A stretch of 61,013 nt of DNA from JANQIV01 sp050117315 (GTDB taxonomy: Bacteria; Bacteroidota; Ignavibacteria; Ignavibacteriales; Melioribacteraceae): the NCBI GenBank assembly GCA_050117315.1, contig JASFMY010000023.1, positions 1 through 61,013 of the forward strand. The letters run 5' to 3'. The translations under genes were made by a program, and so were the position numbers. The stretch's first letter is position 1; each line of letters starts with the position of its first letter. The notes below the pieces were generated by a model, which saw only the letters and a program-made list of their open reading frames with translations, did no database searches and had not been told where the DNA came from. This document shows positions 1-8,849 of the stretch, one piece after another.

Positions 1-41
1 TTTTCCTCTTATTAAGTGCACATGTTTTTTCTTCAATTTAT

Positions 42-199
42 TAATTACTTTGCACTTTTTCAGGGTTTTATTCACCTATCTTATTATTTTTTAAGCTCTT
101 ATTTGCTTTTCAGCAAGCCCTAATTACTTTGCACTTTTTCAGGGTTTTATTCACCTATCTTATTATTTTTTAAGCTCTTATTTGCTTTTCAGCAAGCCC
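42..199. repeat. 79-bp tandem direct repeat, two copies
   Basis: Positions 42-120 and 121-199 read as the same 79-bp unit, beginning TAATTACTTTGCAC and ending CAGCAAGCCC, with no difference seen between copies. No open frame or RNA gene is recognisable in it. A perfect tandem copy suggests a recent duplication by slippage or recombination; an assembly artefact is possible because the repeat lies near the window edge. Confidence 0.9.
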
Positions 200-416
200 T
201 AAGTAGTTATAAAATAAAATCTTGTGGCAATTCTGGTTTTAACCATTTCTAATGGAAAACATTGGCGTAACCTATTGTCTTTTATAGATTTATAAATTGT
301 GTGCTTTCCCAATCCATAATTCAGGGTAAATTGAAAACGTAACTACGTCGTAAATAGTTTATTCATTCAAGGAGATTCTATCGCGCATTTAGGGAGTGGA
401 CTCTCTCTTAAGTTAA
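200..416. other. Intergenic stretch without recognised feature
   Basis: No plausible coding frame, tRNA-like fold or promoter is evident here. It lies between the 79-bp duplication and the palindromic element; the whole 1-636 interval is gene-free as far as can be seen. Confidence 0.5.
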
Positions 417-582
417 TAGAGTTTCTGCAAAATTAGATATCTAAACGTTTTGTCAATTTCGACCGGCCTGCCTCGCCGGCATGGCGGGAGGGAGAAATCT
501 TTGAAATCATACTCTAATTGAAAGATTCCTCACCCAAAAAACGGGTTCGAAATGTCCGACTTTTTATTTTGCAGAAACTCTA
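417..582. repeat. Palindromic MITE-like repeat element, copy A
   Basis: A 166-bp element bounded by perfect 17-bp terminal inverted repeats: the left arm starts TAGAGTTTCTGCAAAAT (417-433) and its reverse complement is at 566-582. Inside lie further inverted motifs (TTTCGACC / GGTTCGAAAT and GAGAAATCTTT / AAAGATTCCTC) and a GC-rich insert near 464-490. Read on the minus strand it is homologous over about 100 bp to 48484-48589, and its left 38 bp recurs with 4 mismatches at the right end of the element at 49352-49527. There is no coding capacity, so it is a non-autonomous palindromic repeat family. Confidence 0.8.
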
Positions 583-610
583 ATAAAAAACCCGGTCTCA
601 GACCGGGTTA
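583..610 (-). terminator. Rho-independent terminator of secDF
   Basis: A stem AACCCGGTCT (589-598) pairs with AGACCGGGTT (600-609) and is followed, on the minus strand, by TTTTTTATT. It sits 27 bp past the secF stop, as expected for the end of the secD-secF transcript. Confidence 0.9.
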
Positions 611-636
611 AAAGCTTGATTAAAATATTACTAGTA

Positions 637-1776
637 CTAAAACTCAATTTTCGTTTTTCTTGATTTCGCGTATTCAAGCACAAAAGAACTTGCAACGAAA
701 ATTGAAGAGTAAGTACCAACCAAAATTCCAAGGAATAATGTGAATGCAAATCCTCTTAAAACTTCACCGCCGAAAAAGAGTAAAACGGTTACAACAAATA
801 ATGTTGTTAAAGAAGTAACAATTGTTCTTCTCATCGTCTTGTTTATTGCAGTGTTGATATTATCTTCCAGCGGGGCGGTTTTATGTATTTTAACATTTTC
901 CCTAACCCTGTCAAATACAACCACTGTATCGTTAATTGAGTAACCCACAAGCGTTAAAAAGGCTGCAACAACGCTGACCGATATTTCCAAATTCAGCCCG
1001 GGTATTACTCCATATAGCAACGAAAAGACTCCAAGAGTAATCATAACGTCATGGAATAAAGCAGCAACAGCGCCGACAGCAAAAGCGAATTTAAATCTAA
1101 ATCCTAAGTAAACAAGTATTACGATTAGCGCTAGTATTACTGCAATAATTGAATCACGTTTTAATTCGCCGCCAATTTTAGGGCCCACAATCTCTTCTTT
1201 AAGAACATCGAAGTCGTTGCCGGGTAATTTCTCTCTTAAATTTTCTTCAATCCAGTCTGCTATACCTACACGGAAAACTACATCCAGATTATCTGCTTCC
1301 CTGCTTGCAAGGCTTGTTTGAAATCCTTCCTGGAACAATTTTGAGTTCACCTGAGTTGCAATATCAGGTGAAGCAAATCTCACTGTAACTGAGTTTACGG
1401 TAGAATCAATAATACTCTTCTGAGTATCCGCGAAATTTTCATCAATGTTTCTTTCAATTGCATTAATAACTTTGGGGAATATGTCGGTTGGGATTTCCTG
1501 CATTTCGGTTCTAACAAGAATTCCAGTTTCACCGCCAAAAGTTTTTATTTCGATATTTCCCAAACCGATATTCAGAAGATTATCTCTAACATCGGAAATT
1601 TCTACAGGGTTTTCAAACTGCAATGCTATCTGTGTTCCGCCTTTAAAGTCTATTCCTAATTCAACTCCTCTCAAAAGCAGACTTAGTATTCCAAGAATTA
1701 ATATGCTTCCCGAAATAACATAAGCCATTTTTCTTTTACTCAAAAAATCAATATTAAGATTATCAATAAAACGCAT
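637..1776 (-). CDS. secF: Protein translocase subunit SecF
   Basis: SecF forms, with SecD, the inner-membrane complex that uses the proton-motive force to complete Sec-dependent export. The 379-residue protein has an N-terminal transmembrane segment (about 17-36), the GIDFKGGT motif at 41-48, a periplasmic domain, then five closely spaced membrane segments from about 205 containing the LVGYSINDTVVVFDRVREN signature of the SecD/SecF/RND family. It lies 22 bp after secD in the same direction and ends at a strong terminator. It is encoded separately from SecD rather than fused. Confidence 0.97.
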   Translation of the reverse strand: MRFIDNLNIDFLSKRKMAYVISGSILILGILSLLLRGVELGIDFKGGTQIALQFENPVEISDVRDNLLNIGLGNIEIKTFGGETGILVRTEMQEIPTDIFPKVINAIERNIDENFADTQKSIIDSTVNSVTVRFASPDIATQVNSKLFQEGFQTSLASREADNLDVVFRVGIADWIEENLREKLPGNDFDVLKEEIVGPKIGGELKRDSIIAVILALIVILVYLGFRFKFAFAVGAVAALFHDVMITLGVFSLLYGVIPGLNLEISVSVVAAFLTLVGYSINDTVVVFDRVRENVKIHKTAPLEDNINTAINKTMRRTIVTSLTTLFVVTVLLFFGGEVLRGFAFTLFLGILVGTYSSIFVASSFVLEYAKSRKTKIEF

Positions 1777-1798
1777 TTATTATTGTCTCCTAAAAAAA

Positions 1799-3709
1799 TT
1801 ATCCTACTTGAATTTTTGCACCTTTTACAGCCATAATATCAAATACAAGGCGTGTTACTACGAGTGCACTAAATAAGCTTGAAAGAATACCAATCATAAG
1901 TGTAAGAGCAAATCCCTGGATTGGCCCGCTTCCGAATTGGTATAAAATTATACCGGTAAAGAATGTCGTTATATTCGAATCAAAAATAGCCGAATATGAA
2001 TTTGCATACCCGCTGTCGATAGCTGCTCTTACTGTTTTACCGGTTGATAGCTCTTCTCTAATTCTTTCATAAATAAGCACGTTGGCATCCACAGCCATAC
2101 CAATGGTTAAAATAATTCCTGCTATACCGGGCAGTGTTAATGTAGCTTGAAACGCTGCCAATATTCCCATAATGAAAATTATCGTAAAGAATAGCGCCAG
2201 GTCGGCTATTGTGCCGGATTTTTTATAATATATAATCATAAAGACGGCAACCAGTAAGAATCCTATCATTGTGGAGTTAAAGCCCTGGTTGATTGAATCC
2301 TGTCCCAATGAAGGGCCTACTGTTCTTTCTTCAATAATGTCAACCGGTGCAGGCAAAGCACCTGCTTTTAGTACTATCTCCAATAATTTTGCTTCATTCA
2401 AATCTTCCATCCCGGAAATTCTCGAACTGCCGGAAGGAATCTTCTCGTTGATCACGGGAGCAGAGTAAACATAGTTATCAAGTATAATAGCACATCTTTT
2501 GCCAACGTTTGAGCCGGTAATTCTTGCCCATTCTCTCGCACCATCTGAGTTCATTTGCATATTAACAATTGGTTCTGTTGTCTGCGGATCAATGTTTGCC
2601 TGGGCATCAACAATAACGCCGCCTGTTAACTCGGAAGTTTTATTAACAAGGTACAACAGGTAGTAATCTTCCTCGTCTTGTGTTGCAAAAGGTTTTGCTC
2701 CGAAAACAAACTCAACGTCATTGGGTATAATATTTTTAATTTCATGCCTTGCAAGATAGTTCAATAATTTTGGGCGATCCGCATCTTTTACCACTGCGTC
2801 AGCGGTTCTGCCTTGTCCGTCCAATAATCTTGCAATTGAAAAGAAAGGATTTTGTTTCTTAAATTCTTCAGACTCGGGATCCAAAACTTCATTTGAGTCT
2901 GCTGCCAAACTTGTGGAATCTGCTGTGTCCAAAGTATCCGCATAAAGGCTCTTTGAAAGGGTTTTGTTGATACTGGTCATTATTGGGAATGCAAAGTCTG
3001 CTTCTTTAACTAATTTAAATTCCAGCAACGCGCTACCCTGCAATAATCTTTTAGCTTCTTCTTCTTTTGCAATACCCGGTAATTCAACAATAATTCTTCT
3101 TGACCCTTGTTTTTGAATACTGGGCTCGGAAACACCATACTGGTCTACCCTGTTTCTTATAATTTCAATAGCCCTTGTTACGGCATCTTCTTCCTGTTCT
3201 TCCAAGCTTGAAATGATATCTGTATCATCTTCTCTTATGGAACCGAAGTACCTGCTTAATCTTATATTTCTCTCTTGAAACTTTGTCGCCAAAGTTGAAA
3301 CTAAATTTGCATCTGTTATTTTAGACTCGCTTTCAGCTTCGGCCAAAACTTCCTTAAATACGGCGTCATCGGGTTCTTTGCTGAGTTTCTCAAGCAATTT
3401 AGAGGTGTTCACTTCCATTACTATATACATACCGCCTTGCAAATCCAAACCTAACTTTACTCTTTTTTCACGTGCTTCTCTAAAAGATTGGTCTGAGTTA
3501 AAAATACTATCCCTTTTAAATTCCAAGAAACTTTCAATATCGGCATCCGACATATCGGGATTTGAGCTTAGGGTAGTTTCTTTTATGGATTCAATTTCAT
3601 TATTGATTTTCTTGGTGTTCTGATAATCTGCATATGTGGGATAAAGCAGATATAAGCATAAGGCAATAGCGCCTAAAATTACAAAAATTCTAAATCTGAA
3701 TTCTTTCAT
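1799..3709 (-). CDS. secD: Protein translocase subunit SecD
   Basis: SecD is the larger partner of SecF in the SecDF export motor of the inner membrane. The 636-residue protein shows an N-terminal membrane helix (about 7-24), KLGLDLQGGMYIVMEV near 85-100 (the conserved D1 motif), a long periplasmic region and a C-terminal six-helix block with GIAGIILTIGMAVDANVLI followed by YERIREEL. The periplasmic part has an acidic, low-complexity insert (TLDTADSTSLAADSNEVLD, roughly 255-275), probably a surface loop. It is the first gene of the secDF pair and is separated from the ribosomal operon upstream by the terminator at 3759-3786. Confidence 0.97.
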   Translation of the reverse strand: MKEFRFRIFVILGAIALCLYLLYPTYADYQNTKKINNEIESIKETTLSSNPDMSDADIESFLEFKRDSIFNSDQSFREAREKRVKLGLDLQGGMYIVMEVNTSKLLEKLSKEPDDAVFKEVLAEAESESKITDANLVSTLATKFQERNIRLSRYFGSIREDDTDIISSLEEQEEDAVTRAIEIIRNRVDQYGVSEPSIQKQGSRRIIVELPGIAKEEEAKRLLQGSALLEFKLVKEADFAFPIMTSINKTLSKSLYADTLDTADSTSLAADSNEVLDPESEEFKKQNPFFSIARLLDGQGRTADAVVKDADRPKLLNYLARHEIKNIIPNDVEFVFGAKPFATQDEEDYYLLYLVNKTSELTGGVIVDAQANIDPQTTEPIVNMQMNSDGAREWARITGSNVGKRCAIILDNYVYSAPVINEKIPSGSSRISGMEDLNEAKLLEIVLKAGALPAPVDIIEERTVGPSLGQDSINQGFNSTMIGFLLVAVFMIIYYKKSGTIADLALFFTIIFIMGILAAFQATLTLPGIAGIILTIGMAVDANVLIYERIREELSTGKTVRAAIDSGYANSYSAIFDSNITTFFTGIILYQFGSGPIQGFALTLMIGILSSLFSALVVTRLVFDIMAVKGAKIQVG

Positions 3710-3758
3710 CTTATCTCTTAATAATTTTTTACTGAATTAAATTTTGAAAGACAAATCC

Positions 3759-3786
3759 AAATAAAAAGCCGGTTTAATCCGGCTTT
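3759..3786 (-). terminator. Terminator of the rpsF-ssb-rpsR-rplI operon
   Basis: AAAGCCGG (3765-3772) pairs with CCGGCTTT (3779-3786) around a 6-nt loop; on the minus strand it is followed by TTTTTATTT. It lies just after the rplI stop and insulates the ribosomal operon from secDF. Confidence 0.88.
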
Positions 3787-3803
3787 AACAAAAAATAAAT
3801 ATT

Positions 3804-4247
3804 CTATTCGCGAACAACCCAGGTTTTTACAACTGCGTTAACCTCGTTATGCAGTTTTACATTAATACTGTAAATTCCAAGGGTTTTAATTGCCTCAGGA
3901 ATTTCTATTTTCCTTTTGTCAATATCAAATCCTTTTTCTTTCAGTGCGTCGCAAATCATCTGGCTTGTAACTGTTCCGAACAATTTGTCTTCTTCACCTA
4001 CTGTAACAGGAATTGTAATAGAGACCTTTTCTAATTCGCTTGAAATATGCTGGGCTTCTTCAAGTTCTTTCTGCATTTTTACCGCAGCTATTTTCTTTTC
4101 TTCTTCAAGAGCTCTGATGTTTCCTTGAGTAGCTGCATAAGCAATTTGTCTTGGTAAAAGAAAGTTGCGTGCATAACCGTCTTTAACATCAACAACATCG
4201 CCTATTTTGCCTAGTTGATCGAAATTTTTTCTTAGTATTACTTTCAT
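3804..4247 (-). CDS. rplI: Ribosomal protein L9
   Basis: The 147-residue protein has the standard two-lobed L9 form: an N-terminal rRNA-binding lobe with MKVILRKNFDQLGKIGDVV and the conserved DGYARNFLLPRQIA motif, a long connecting helix rich in Glu/Lys (about 48-75), and a C-terminal lobe. It binds 23S rRNA near the L1 stalk. It is the last gene of the rpsF-ssb-rpsR-rplI cluster, 15 bp after rpsR, with an AAGGAGA-like site just before the start. Confidence 0.97.
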   Translation of the reverse strand: MKVILRKNFDQLGKIGDVVDVKDGYARNFLLPRQIAYAATQGNIRALEEEKKIAAVKMQKELEEAQHISSELEKVSITIPVTVGEEDKLFGTVTSQMICDALKEKGFDIDKRKIEIPEAIKTLGIYSINVKLHNEVNAVVKTWVVRE

Positions 4248-4262
4248 ATTATCGTCTCCTTA

Positions 4263-4472
4263 TTATTTAACGGCTTCAGAAATATAAGGCATCAATGCAA
4301 TGTGTCTTGCTCTTTTAATTGCTTTAACCAACTCCCTGTGTTGTTTAGCGCTCAAACCTGTTATGCGTCTCGGGATTATTTTTCCCTGGTCTGTAACAAA
4401 TTTATAAAGTTTTTTCGGTTCTTTGTAATCAATGTATTCTTCAATTACTCTTTTTATTTTTTTTGTTTTCAT
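4263..4472 (-). CDS. rpsR: Ribosomal protein S18
   Basis: A 69-residue protein with the S18 signature (YKEPKKLYKFVTDQGKIIPRR followed by TGLSAKQHRELVKAIKRARHIALMPY). S18 pairs with S6 on the platform of the 30S subunit. Its ATG follows the ssb TAG stop directly, with no spacer, so translation is probably coupled. It has no CxxC zinc motif, so it is of the zinc-independent type. Confidence 0.97.
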   Translation of the reverse strand: MKTKKIKRVIEEYIDYKEPKKLYKFVTDQGKIIPRRITGLSAKQHRELVKAIKRARHIALMPYISEAVK

Positions 4473-4961
4473 CTATTTCCCGGATTTTTTTTCATTCATT
4501 AAATCTGATTCTTCTTCTGTTAAGAATTTATCAAACGAGTTTTCTTCGTAAGAATTATCTGAATAGTCATCATCATCGGAAGCTGAATAATCACCATCAT
4601 CGCTGTCGTTTTTCTTAAACTTATTAAGAAATTGAATTCTTTTTGCCTTTATTTCAACAATAGTCCTGTTTTTCCCATCGTCAATTTTAAAGGTTCTGCT
4701 TTGTAATTCGCCGTCAATAAGAACCGCACTGCCTTTATGAAGCCTATCTTTGCAACTATCAGCGAGTTTGTTCCATGCGACAACTCCGACGTAACAGACA
4801 TCCTCCTGCCATTGACCACTGCTATCTTTATACCTCCTATTAGCAGCGATGTGGAAATTTACTACGGGCGTATTATTGGATGTTTCTCTGAATACTGGGT
4901 CCTTTGTCAAGTTACCCGCAACAATAACACTATTTAATTCAGGCATTTTCAATTCAGCCAT
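4473..4961 (-). CDS. ssb: Single-stranded DNA-binding protein SSB
   Basis: The 162-residue protein has an N-terminal OB fold (LNSVIVAGNLTKDPVFRET, VNFHIAANRRY, FKI) that binds ssDNA, then an acidic Asp/Ser/Tyr-rich linker (about 118-140). Unlike usual SSBs it does not end in the acidic-hydrophobic tip (DDDIPF-like) that recruits repair proteins; the last residues are basic (NEKKSGK), with an FDKFLTEEESDLM segment just before. The gene sits between rpsF and rpsR, the ancestral arrangement. The start is chosen at MAELKMPELNSVIVAG. Confidence 0.95.
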   Translation of the reverse strand: MAELKMPELNSVIVAGNLTKDPVFRETSNNTPVVNFHIAANRRYKDSSGQWQEDVCYVGVVAWNKLADSCKDRLHKGSAVLIDGELQSRTFKIDDGKNRTIVEIKAKRIQFLNKFKKNDSDDGDYSASDDDDYSDNSYEENSFDKFLTEEESDLMNEKKSGK

Positions 4962-4987
4962 TACTAACCTCCATCTTGGTCGATTTT

Positions 4988-5404
4988 TTAGTCTTTGCTT
5001 TCTGAATCTTTTGTTTCAACTTCAAGTTTGCTGTCTTCATTAACTGCAGCAGTTTCTGCTACTTTTTCTTCTTTCTGTTTTTCTTTTTTTCTCCAGAAGT
5101 TATCCTGCGCTTCATTATCCATTAATACAGTTAAGTATCTTATAACTGTCTCATCTAATCTAAATGCTCTCTCAATTTTTTTTATTGAATCAGAAGGAGC
5201 TTGAAAAGTGCAAACTGAATAATATCCACTTTTAGATTTGTTAATCGGGTAAGCTAATCTTTTTCTTCCCCAATTATTTACGTCTTTGATTGCACCGCCG
5301 TTCTCTTTAATAATTCTTTCAACGTTAGCAAGTGATTCTTCGATTTGGTTATCTTCAAGCGCTGCATTAATAATTACAACACTTTCATACAAGTTTATTT
5401 TCAT
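4988..5404 (-). CDS. rpsF: Ribosomal protein S6
   Basis: S6 of 138 residues: the conserved core (YESVVIINAALEDNQIEESL, NWGRKRLAYPINKSKSGYY, IKKIERAFRLDETVIRYL) spans about 1-100, followed by a charged Lys/Glu-rich tail that is longer than in E. coli before post-translational glutamylation. It heads the rpsF-ssb-rpsR-rplI operon and has a strong ribosome site (AAAGGGAGGATAA before ATG). The 75-bp leader contains CCCC/GGGG complementarity that might be an S6:S18 autoregulatory site, but that fold is not demonstrated here. Confidence 0.96.
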   Translation of the reverse strand: MKINLYESVVIINAALEDNQIEESLANVERIIKENGGAIKDVNNWGRKRLAYPINKSKSGYYSVCTFQAPSDSIKKIERAFRLDETVIRYLTVLMDNEAQDNFWRKKEKQKEEKVAETAAVNEDSKLEVETKDSESKD

Positions 5405-5480
5405 TTATCCTCCCTTTGGACTTTTGGCCCCTCGTTTTGAGCGGGGAGCAGGGTTAATAAAATAACAAAATAATATAATA

Positions 5481-7547
5481 TTATTTAATTAATGGTGCAA
5501 TAACTAACGAAACTACCGACATTAATTTGATTAGAATATTTAATGCGAGTCCCTAGGTATCTTTAAAAGGGTCGCCAACAGTATCTCCAACAACGGACGC
5601 TTTGTGGGCGTCAGAACCTTTTGTATACTTAAAGCCGTTTATTTCAATTCCACCTTCAATTAATTTCTTTGCGTTATTCCATGCACCGCCTGCATTGGAT
5701 TGAAAGATTGCCATTAATACTCCGCTTGCAGTTACACCTGCAAGAATACCTGCAAGCATTTCTTTACTGAAAAAGCCAATTACAACAGGCGTTGCAATTG
5801 CAAGCAGGCCAGGTATTATCATTTCTCTTATTGCCGCTTTGGTAGAAATTTGAACGCACTTGGAATACTCTGCTTTTACAGTACCTTCTCTTAAACCTTT
5901 TATTTCTTTAAATTGTCGGCCAACCTCATTTATCATTTCTTTGGCAGCTCTTCCTACCGCACCCATAGCTAATGCCGAAAACAAGAAAGGAAGCATTGCA
6001 CCTATAAATAAGCCGCTTATGATAATCGGCTTTGCCAAGTCTATTGTTTCAATTTCAGCCTGCTGCATGTATGCAGTAAACAATGCTAATGCTGTTAGGG
6101 CAGCAGAACCGATTGCAAATCCTTTTCCTATTGCAGCAGTTGTGTTTCTTACAGCATCAAGTTTATCGGTTTTTTGCCTTACTTCCTTGGGCAGTTCTGC
6201 CATTTCGGCAATGCCTCCTGCGTTATCTGAAATAGGGCAGTAAGCGTCAACAGCAAGCTGAATTCCCGTTGTTGATAACATACCTAATGCCGCAATGGCT
6301 ATGCCGTATAAGTTTGCAAATTCGTAAGAAGTGATCAAAGCAATAGTAATAATTATAATCGGGAATGTCGTTGAAAGCATTCCAACGCCGAGACCGGAAA
6401 TAATATTTGTTGCGGAACCGGTGATAGACTGGTTGGCGATTTCCTTTACCGGTTTTTTGTCAGTTCCGGTATAGTATTCTGTTATTATACCAATTAAAAC
6501 TCCGGCAACCAAACCTATTATTGCGGAATAGAAAACACCGTTGCTGGTATATTCAAAACCTTTGTATACCCAGGTTTCAGGCAGTAAATAATTTATTAAA
6601 AAATATGAAAAAACAGTCATTAAACCTGCAGCTCCGAATTCTCCCGTGTTTAATGCCTTTTGCGGATTACCGTTTTCACCGACCTTTACAAAAAATGTCC
6701 CGATAATTGAAAATATAATTCATGCACCGCCGATAAATAAGGGAAGAAGAACAGCAGCTAGTTGATTACCTTCGCTGAAGGATGATGTGAAAACAGCCCC
6801 GAATACCATTGACCCGATAATAGCACCAACATAAGATTCAAATAAGTCGGCTCCCATTCCCGCAACATCACCTACATTGTCGCCTACGTTATCAGCTATT
6901 GTAGCCGGGTTACGAGGATCGTCTTCCGGAATTCCTTCATAAACTTTGCCGGCCAGGTCTGTTCCTACATCAGCCGCCTTGGTGTAAATAACACCTCCAA
7001 CTCTTGCAAACAGTGCAATTGAAGAAGCGCCTAATGAAAACCCGGACAGGACATTAATCACTTTAACTATGTTCCAGTTCATGTTTGAATAAGAAATAAA
7101 TAAAACGCTCAAACCGAATATTCCTAAACCAACAACGTTCATACCCATAATAGAACCGCCGGAAAAGGCTATCTGCAGTGCCTGTCCTAATCCTTCTTTA
7201 GCCGCCTGAGCTGTTCTAACGTTTGCTTTTGTAGCTGCGACCATCCCGAGGTAGCCTGCCAAAGCCGAAGATACTGCACCTACAATGAATGAAACTGAAA
7301 TAAGCCATGATGAATTTTCTTTCCCGGAATTTGAAAGCCCAAGTATTACCGACATGATTATTACAAAGAGGAATAAAACTTTGTACTCAGTTTTTAAAAA
7401 AGCAATTGCACCTTCTTTTATGTTGTTTGATATCTCGATCATTCTTTCGTCACCGGCACTTTGCTTGCTTATCCATACCTGCTTAAAGTATGAAAATGCC
7501 AATGCCGATAAACCTAAAGCCGGGATTAAATAAATTATATATTCCAT
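5481..7547 (-). pseudogene. hppA: Membrane pyrophosphatase, two in-frame stops
   Basis: One continuous reading frame of 689 codons encodes a membrane-bound pyrophosphatase (a pump driven by PPi hydrolysis), but codon 276 is TGA (6720-6722) and codon 665 is TAG (5553-5555). Reading through both gives the family's usual length and sequence: LPLFIGGA-stop-IIFSIIGTFFVK, where relatives have Gly at the stop, and DPFKDT-stop-GLALNILIKLM, where relatives have Ser; the natural end is TAA at 5481. All catalytic motifs are intact (TKAADVGTDL; PEDDPRNPATIADNVGDNVGD; SDNAGGIAEMA). NTTAAIGKGFAIGSA suggests the K+-dependent subclass. The start follows the pth stop directly. Each stop needs one base change, so a recent pseudogene, sequencing/assembly error or read-through are all possible. 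Confidence 0.9.
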
Positions 7548-8183
7548 TTATATTAAATTATCTCCTTTTGTATTTATATCTGAACTTTCATTGAAAGCAT
7601 TACTTCTTTTACTGAATAAATTTAAAGTAGATTGAATGTTTTTCCTAATAAAACTTTCAATAAGTTCAACACAAAAATCGATTCGAGGTATTATTTTTTG
7701 AGAAGTTTCTTCAGTGAATTTGCTTAAAACATAATTTGCCATTTCACCCTCTTTAAAATCGTTGCCTATACCGAATCTTAATCTCGGGAATTGATCTGTC
7801 TGCAGGTGGTAAATAATTGATTTCAGACCGTTATGTCCGCCGTCGCTTCCCGATTTTCTAATTCTGATTTTTCCTAATTCTAAATTTAGGTCATCAACAA
7901 CTACCAAAAAATTATCTATATCGATTGAATATCTTTCAAAAATGTCTAAAGCTGCAATACCGGACAGATTTACGTAAGTAACGGGTTTGACCAAAAAAAA
8001 AGGGAAAGCATGATTTGTGCTTTCCGCAATTTCATATTCCCCTTTTGAAGCTTTGAATTTTATTTTATGCTTTTCGGCAATCTTATCTAGAATGAAAAAT
8101 CCAATGTTATGCTTTGTATTCTCATATTTTTTGCCGGGATTACCAATGCCGAATATTACTTTAATATCAGCTTGTTCTTCCAA
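7548..8183 (-). CDS. pth: Peptidyl-tRNA hydrolase
   Basis: Pth releases tRNA from peptidyl-tRNAs that drop off the ribosome. The 211-residue protein has the catalytic FGIGNPGKKYENTKHNIGFFILD (His in KHNIGF), KPVTYVNLSG, VVDDLNLELGKIRIRKSGSDGGHNGLKSI and RLRFGIG, all family landmarks. The C-terminus carries an extra roughly 20 polar residues. It is adjacent to rplY (2-bp gap), a frequent pairing, and its stop abuts the hppA start codon. Confidence 0.96.
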   Translation of the reverse strand: MEEQADIKVIFGIGNPGKKYENTKHNIGFFILDKIAEKHKIKFKASKGEYEIAESTNHAFPFFLVKPVTYVNLSGIAALDIFERYSIDIDNFLVVVDDLNLELGKIRIRKSGSDGGHNGLKSIIYHLQTDQFPRLRFGIGNDFKEGEMANYVLSKFTEETSQKIIPRIDFCVELIESFIRKNIQSTLNLFSKRSNAFNESSDINTKGDNLI

Positions 8184-8185
8184 AC

Positions 8186-8827
8186 TTATTCTTCTTCAGT
8201 TTTTCCTTTAGAAATTACTTCAGGTTCTTTAGGTTCATCGCCTTCTGTTAATTCTTCATCAATTCCGGCTTCTGCCTCAGCATGTACTTTAGAAACAGAA
8301 ACAACCAAAGCATTTTCTGAATTTCTAATTTTGATATTTTCGTAACTTAAATCTCCAACATGAATAGCATCACCAACCTGTAGGTTAGAAATATCAACAT
8401 CAAGGTGTTCCGGCATATGGCGAGGTAATACCTCTATTTCGAGTTTGTGAAGATGAATTTGTAATTTTCCGCCTTCTTTTACTCCGGGAGCTGTTCCAAC
8501 AATATTAACTGGTGCTTCAAAATGAATAGCATGACCCACTTTTATGCCTTCAAGATCAAAATGAATAACCTTGTCAGTTAAAGGATCCCATTGAATGTCT
8601 TTTATGAAGCATCTCGTTTTTTTTTTGCCGTCGATATTTAGACTTATCAAATGCTTTTCGGAAGTAAATACTAACGGATTTAGCTCTGTTTCGTTAACAT
8701 AAATGGGAATAGGTTCATGGTCGCTTGCATAAAAAATGCCTGGGATTTTAGCATTTCGTCTTAAATCTTTAACTGCCCCTTTTGTAGACAGTTCACGTGT
8801 CATAACATTTAAGCTTTTCTCAGCCAT
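8186..8827 (-). CDS. rplY: Ribosomal protein L25/TL5/CTC family
   Basis: A 213-residue L25 of the long CTC type. The N-terminal 5S-rRNA-binding domain (about 1-95, with DLRRNAKIPGIFYASDH and HFDLEGIKVGH) is followed by a C-terminal beta domain (about 96-185, VNIVGTAPGVKEGGKLQIHLHKLEIE) and an acidic tail (EELTEGDEPKEPEV). It is involved in ribosome assembly at the central protuberance. It lies between prs and pth, a common order. Confidence 0.95.
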   Translation of the reverse strand: MAEKSLNVMTRELSTKGAVKDLRRNAKIPGIFYASDHEPIPIYVNETELNPLVFTSEKHLISLNIDGKKKTRCFIKDIQWDPLTDKVIHFDLEGIKVGHAIHFEAPVNIVGTAPGVKEGGKLQIHLHKLEIEVLPRHMPEHLDVDISNLQVGDAIHVGDLSYENIKIRNSENALVVSVSKVHAEAEAGIDEELTEGDEPKEPEVISKGKTEEE

Positions 8828-8849
8828 AATTTATCTCTCCTGTTTATTT

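Noticed and set aside
5405..5480. S6:S18 autoregulatory RNA leader before rpsF
   Set aside because: Some CCCC/GGGG complementarity is present but the conserved bulge could not be shown by eye.
6720..6722. Selenocysteine or reassigned TGA at codon 276
   Set aside because: Family members have Gly here, no SECIS-like structure was recognised, and TGA ends other clear genes in the window.
5553..7547. Two independent genes for the pyrophosphatase (5553-6620 and 6720-7547)
   Set aside because: The frame is the same across 6620-6720, and the intervening sequence matches the family, so this is one gene broken by a stop, not two genes.
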